Below are positions 52,965 to 64,000 of a DNA stretch of 64,000 nucleotides, in pieces. The notes beneath the pieces are model-generated. The model was not told the DNA's origin and ran no database searches. It saw only the letters and a list, made by a program, of their open reading frames with translations. The stretch spans positions 3,349,616 to 3,413,615 of the forward strand of contig CM072919.1 in assembly GCA_037013685.1 (NCBI GenBank), in the 5' to 3' direction. Position 1 is the stretch's first letter. Each line of letters opens with the position of its first letter. The DNA comes from Acridotheres tristis. Its lineage: Eukaryota > Chordata > Aves > Passeriformes > Sturnidae. The position numbers and the translations under genes were made by a program.

Positions 52965-53436
52965 AGGGCCTCGTGTGGAGGGCGGCGGCGGCGGCGCGCG
53001 GGGGGCGGTGTTGTCGGGAGCGCGCACGGTAACGGTGCCCCCCCCCCCCCCCCCCCAAATTGGGGTCTAGGGGGGGATACGAGGGTCTGGGGCCATCACC
53101 GGTACCGGGGTTGTGTTTGGGAGTCCCGCCCGTCCTTTGACCGGGCGAAGCGAAGGGCCCGTCCCTCCCCTCACCAGGGAAGGTTTGGTGGGGGGGGGCA
53201 TCCCCTTTGAGGGGAAGGTTTTGAGGGGTCCCGTTCCTCCCCTCACCGGTGCGCTTGGAAGGTTCCATCCCTCACGGAGGGGGGATTGGGGGGTCCCGTC
53301 CTGCATGGAGGGGGCTCTGTAGGGGGGTCCCGTCCCGTCCCTTGGAAGGTTCCATCCCTCACGGGTTCGGGTTTGGGGGTCCCGTCCCTCCCCTCACGGG
53401 TTCGGGTTTGGGGGCCCTGTCCCGTCCCTCGCCGTG

Positions 53437-53930
53437 TGCGGGATTGTGGGGTCGCTCCCCTCACGGATTTTGGGGGTTTCTCCGGATTGTGGGGTCGCTC
53501 CCCTCACGGATTTTGGGGGTTTCTCCGGATTGTGGGGGTCGCTCCCCTCACGGATTTTGGGGGTTTCTCGGGATTGTGGGGTCGCCCCCTCACGGATTTT
53601 GGGGGTTTCTCCGGATTGTGGGGTCCCTCCCCTCACGGATTTTGGGGGTTTCTCCGGATTGTGGGGGTCCCTCCCCTCACGGATTTTGGGGGTTTCTCCG
53701 GATTGTGGGGTCGCTCCCCTCACGGATTTTGGGGGTTTCTCCGGATTGTGGGGTCGCCCCCCTCACGGATTTTGGGGGTTTCTCCGGATTGTGGGGTCGC
53801 TCCCCTCACGGATTTTGGGGGTTTCTCCGGATTGTGGGGTCGCTCCCCTCACGGATTTTGGGGGTTTCTCCGGATTGTGGGGTCGCCCCCCTCACGGATT
53901 TTGGGGCTTTCTCCCCTCTCAGATTTTGGG
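53437..53930. repeat. 43-bp G-rich tandem repeat, eleven copies
   Basis: Units contain CTCACGGATTTTGGGGGTTT, then CTCCGGATTGTGGGGTCGC. The array sits in the first intron of PWWP3A and keeps two CpG sites per unit. A run of related GTCCCGTCCCTC words precedes it from 53150. Confidence 0.95.
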
Positions 53931-54234
53931 AGTCGCTCCCCTCACTGAGGGCGGGATTGCCGGGGTTTCTCCCTTCACTCAGTGCGGGATTTTGGGGGTC
54001 TCTCCCCTCACGGATTGTGAGATTTTTTGGGGGTCGCTCCCCTCACCGAGGGCGGTTCGGGGGAGGGTCCGGTTCCCATCCCTCCCCTCACGTGGGGTTT
54101 TTTTGGGGCCGGGCGGTTCCCGCTGTCCCCGCGCCGCCTCACGGGGGTCCCGCAGCGGCGCCGCCGTTCCGGGCGCCACTAACGGCCCCTGTCCCTCCTT
54201 CCCTTCCCTTCCCTTCCTCCTTCCTCCGCCGCAG

Positions 54235-54277
54235 GGCCGCGATCCCGGAGCCCCGGCCAGCCCAGTACCTGCACCTT
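54235..54277 (+). other. PWWP3A: Probable non-coding exon 2 of PWWP3A
   Basis: A pyrimidine-rich tract ending TCCGCCGCAG precedes 43 bases that end at a strong donor, GTAAGTACAGG (54278). No start codon is in it. Called from splice signals alone. Confidence 0.5.
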
Positions 54278-54593
54278 GTAAGTACAGGAAGATCTTCCCT
54301 TTACTATGGCTTTATTTTCCTTTTTTTTTTTTTTTTTTTACAGCCCTTGAGGAGCCCCTGAGGCCGCTCTGATCAGGTTTCTGTTGCAAATCGTGTGTAA
54401 AAATTGGGATCAAATTACGTGTAAGGAGTATATCCCGTTATTTTTAGGGTGTAGTTCCCTATTTTCAGGGTTTGGTCGCAGGAAGCTGTGGACTGGGCAG
54501 GTCCATGGCTGCATTGTGTAATTCTTGATAGTGTTTTCCTCACCCGACACACGCAGTGAGAGACATTTGTGCTCCTAGAATTATGGATTTCGT

Positions 54594-54730
54594 TTATCCT
54601 GAGATTGTTTTGTTTGGAAGGACCTAAAAGCCCATCCAGTCCCATCCCTTCCACTGTCCCAGTTTGCTCCAAACCTCATCCAATATGGCCTTGGGCACTT
54701 CCAGGGATGGGGCAGCCACAGCTCCTACAG
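54594..54730 (-). mobile_element. CR1 LINE 3' fragment
   Basis: Reverse-complement CR1 tail: TTGGAAGGACCTAAAAGCCC, GGCCTTGGGCACTTCCAGGG and ATGGGGCAGCCACAGCTCC, in a 5'UTR intron of PWWP3A. Confidence 0.8.
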
Positions 54731-54952
54731 AAAAATGGAATTTAAGCTATCATTTTGGAGAATGCTGCAGAGTAATATCAGTGCAGTGATCCCGAAGATA
54801 AAACCGTAATAACTGTAATAATATGTTTGATTAGATCCTGTATTTCCTTCACAAAACAAAGACCACAATGGACACAGGTGGGTGACTCCTTTATTCCCTT
54901 TTTTCTCCCTCAGAGCACCTTGGAATTTCCCTTCTCCACGTGAAGCTCAGCC

Positions 54953-62765
<7,813 letters not shown>

Positions 62766-63245
62766 GGGGAGTGGCCAGGGCTGCCCGGGGCCAGGTGTAA
62801 ATAACCAAGGCTGGTTTCTATAAAACGTGGCATTCTTTATAAAGTCTGTGTGTACATTCCCAGATATATTGCTCTCAGCCCTTGCTGCTTCTCGTGGCCT
62901 CACCGTGTTTAGGATCCTCATCCATCAGTGCCCTCCTGGGGGGCTGCCAGAGAACCCCCCCAGAGCTGCTGCTGCTGCTCCACCGATTTCCACGTGGATT
63001 TTCTAGCCAAACACACAACGGGGGAAGGGATCTTGTCCTGCTTTGTGGCCTCATTGCTGCTGATAAAACCAAGGGGTTCCCCCTTCCTCCCTCATGGATC
63101 TCCAAGGGTGGGAAATCAGATTGGTGCCCAGAGCTGCAACCTGGATCACAAAGATTTGGGGTTTTTTTTGTTTTGTTATGACAAGTAGAATTCCATGGAG
63201 AAGGAATCCAGCTTTGCTTAAATAAAAACATTTTTTCCTCTAGCA
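62766..63245 (+). other. PWWP3A: PWWP3A 3' untranslated region
   Basis: About 480 bases of unique sequence ending with AATAAA at 63221-63226, followed by a T-rich and then GTGG-type region. Confidence 0.65.
63221..63226 (+). terminator. PWWP3A: PWWP3A polyadenylation signal
   Basis: AATAAA in TGCTTAAATAAAAACATTTT, the first canonical hexamer after the stop codon. Confidence 0.7.
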
Positions 63246-63964
63246 GTGAACCAGTGGAATGCTGGTTTATTGCCTCTTTTGGGAGGCTTTTAATTGTCCT
63301 TTTCTCATCTAAATTCCCAGTTTAATCCTGCCCAGCTCCCTGCCCACCTTTGCTGGAGCTGTGGCACATGGAAGCAGTGTCACCAAGAACTAATTAATGA
63401 TGAATAATGATAAATGATACATAAAACCTCCTGATTAGGGTTTCTCTGTGATAATGAAATGTGATCTCCTTGCTTGTCCAGTAAAACCCTGGATGATTTG
63501 AAATGAAGAAGTTGAAATTGGGATCCAGATGTCTATCCTCACTGTAGTAATTATCTGAATATATTTTAATTACACTTTTAATTGCTCTGTGCTCTCGAAT
63601 GAGTTTTATCATAGAATCTTTATTCCCGTTATCTCAAGTACCTCAATTATAGGGACAGGCCAGGAAGTGAGGGTTTTATTAAAACCTGTGAGGAGGGATA
63701 ATGAGTTTTGTGGGCTAGGATGAAAAATTAATGATGGAGTTAACACAGAGCTGTGAGTGGCACTTTCCCTTTGGAGCTGAGATGTTGGGGAGGGACATCC
63801 TGGCCCTCATCCCAGTGCTCTGGGGTAATTTGGAGATGGGGATCAACTTCCCCCTCCTCTACATTAACCCTGTGTTCCCTTCTCCATCAAAACTCTGTTG
63901 AGGTCCTGCTCCACACCCGTGCACAGAATCAGAACCACCTCACCTCCTTCCCTGCAGCTCTGGA
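63246..63964. other. Downstream flank, no gene seen
   Basis: Unique AT-leaning sequence with TAATTAATGATGAATAATG (63390-63410) words. No exon or repeat array is recognised. Confidence 0.5.
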
Positions 63965-64000
63965 ATCCTGGAGTGCTTTGGGCTGGAAGGGACCTTAAAG
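63965..64000 (-). mobile_element. CR1 LINE tail cut by the window edge
   Basis: The last 36 bases, including GGCTGGAAGGGACCTTAAAG, are the standard reverse-complement start of an avian CR1 tail, which must continue beyond the window. Confidence 0.7.

Larger units (their letters stand above)
52700..53028 (+). promoter_or_regulatory. PWWP3A: PWWP3A CpG promoter and non-coding exon 1
   Basis: A compact CpG-rich promoter with two CREs, CCAAT elements at 52810-52814 (forward) and 52858-52862, 52920-52924 (reverse), a GC box at about 52893-52900 and an NRF1-type site. There is no TATA box, as is usual for housekeeping genes. The first exon probably ends at 53028, before the donor GTAACG. The exact start site is not visible. 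Confidence 0.65.

Overview
The window is vertebrate nuclear DNA, most likely from a bird and probably a GC-rich microchromosome (the chicken chromosome 28 / human 19p13.3 syntenic region). The reasons are split genes with GT-AG introns, CR1-type LINE 3' tails, a solo retroviral LTR with a 6-bp target duplication, very high minisatellite density, CpG-rich promoters, and the order EFNA2 - CaM kinase - PWWP3A, all on the + strand. No bacterial genes, CRISPR arrays or operons are present. Most long open frames are shadows of tandem repeats whose period is a multiple of three.

Layout. 1-8372 is probably the 3' part of EFNA2 intron 1; exon 1 lies upstream, outside the window. EFNA2 coding exons 2-4 lie at 8373-8662, 11861-11926 and 13150-13271, followed by a long 3'UTR ending near 15895. 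From 15.9 to 31.7 kb is an intergenic region with several minisatellites, a CR1 fragment and AT-rich, non-repetitive islands that look like candidate conserved elements. A CpG-rich promoter region (31.7-32.7 kb) precedes an eleven-exon gene (33085-50343) encoding a close paralogue of CaM kinase IV. The reconstructed reading frame is continuous across all eleven exons (1890 bp, 629 aa). It has an intact CaMK catalytic core and CaM-binding segment, then a 266-residue C-terminal tail of 26 Q(S/N)DH-containing units. From memory, mammals have no CaM kinase gene between EFNA2 and PWWP3A. From 52.7 kb a compact promoter with two perfect CRE palindromes, CCAAT boxes, a GC box and an NRF1-type site drives PWWP3A (MUM1/EXPAND1). 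Its thirteen coding exons (54953-62765) give 742 aa. Its 3'UTR ends near 63245, and the window closes inside another CR1 tail.

Functional picture. The three genes are linked by synteny rather than by a shared pathway: a GPI-anchored axon-guidance ligand, a Ca2+/calmodulin-dependent kinase, and a chromatin PWWP protein of the DNA-damage response. The most notable points are the CaMKIV-like gene with its Cys/His-periodic octapeptide tail, the private minisatellite in almost every intron of that gene (including a 90-bp G run, a purine-to-pyrimidine switch and a 2.2-kb AT block), and an inverted repeat pair that brackets four PWWP3A exons.
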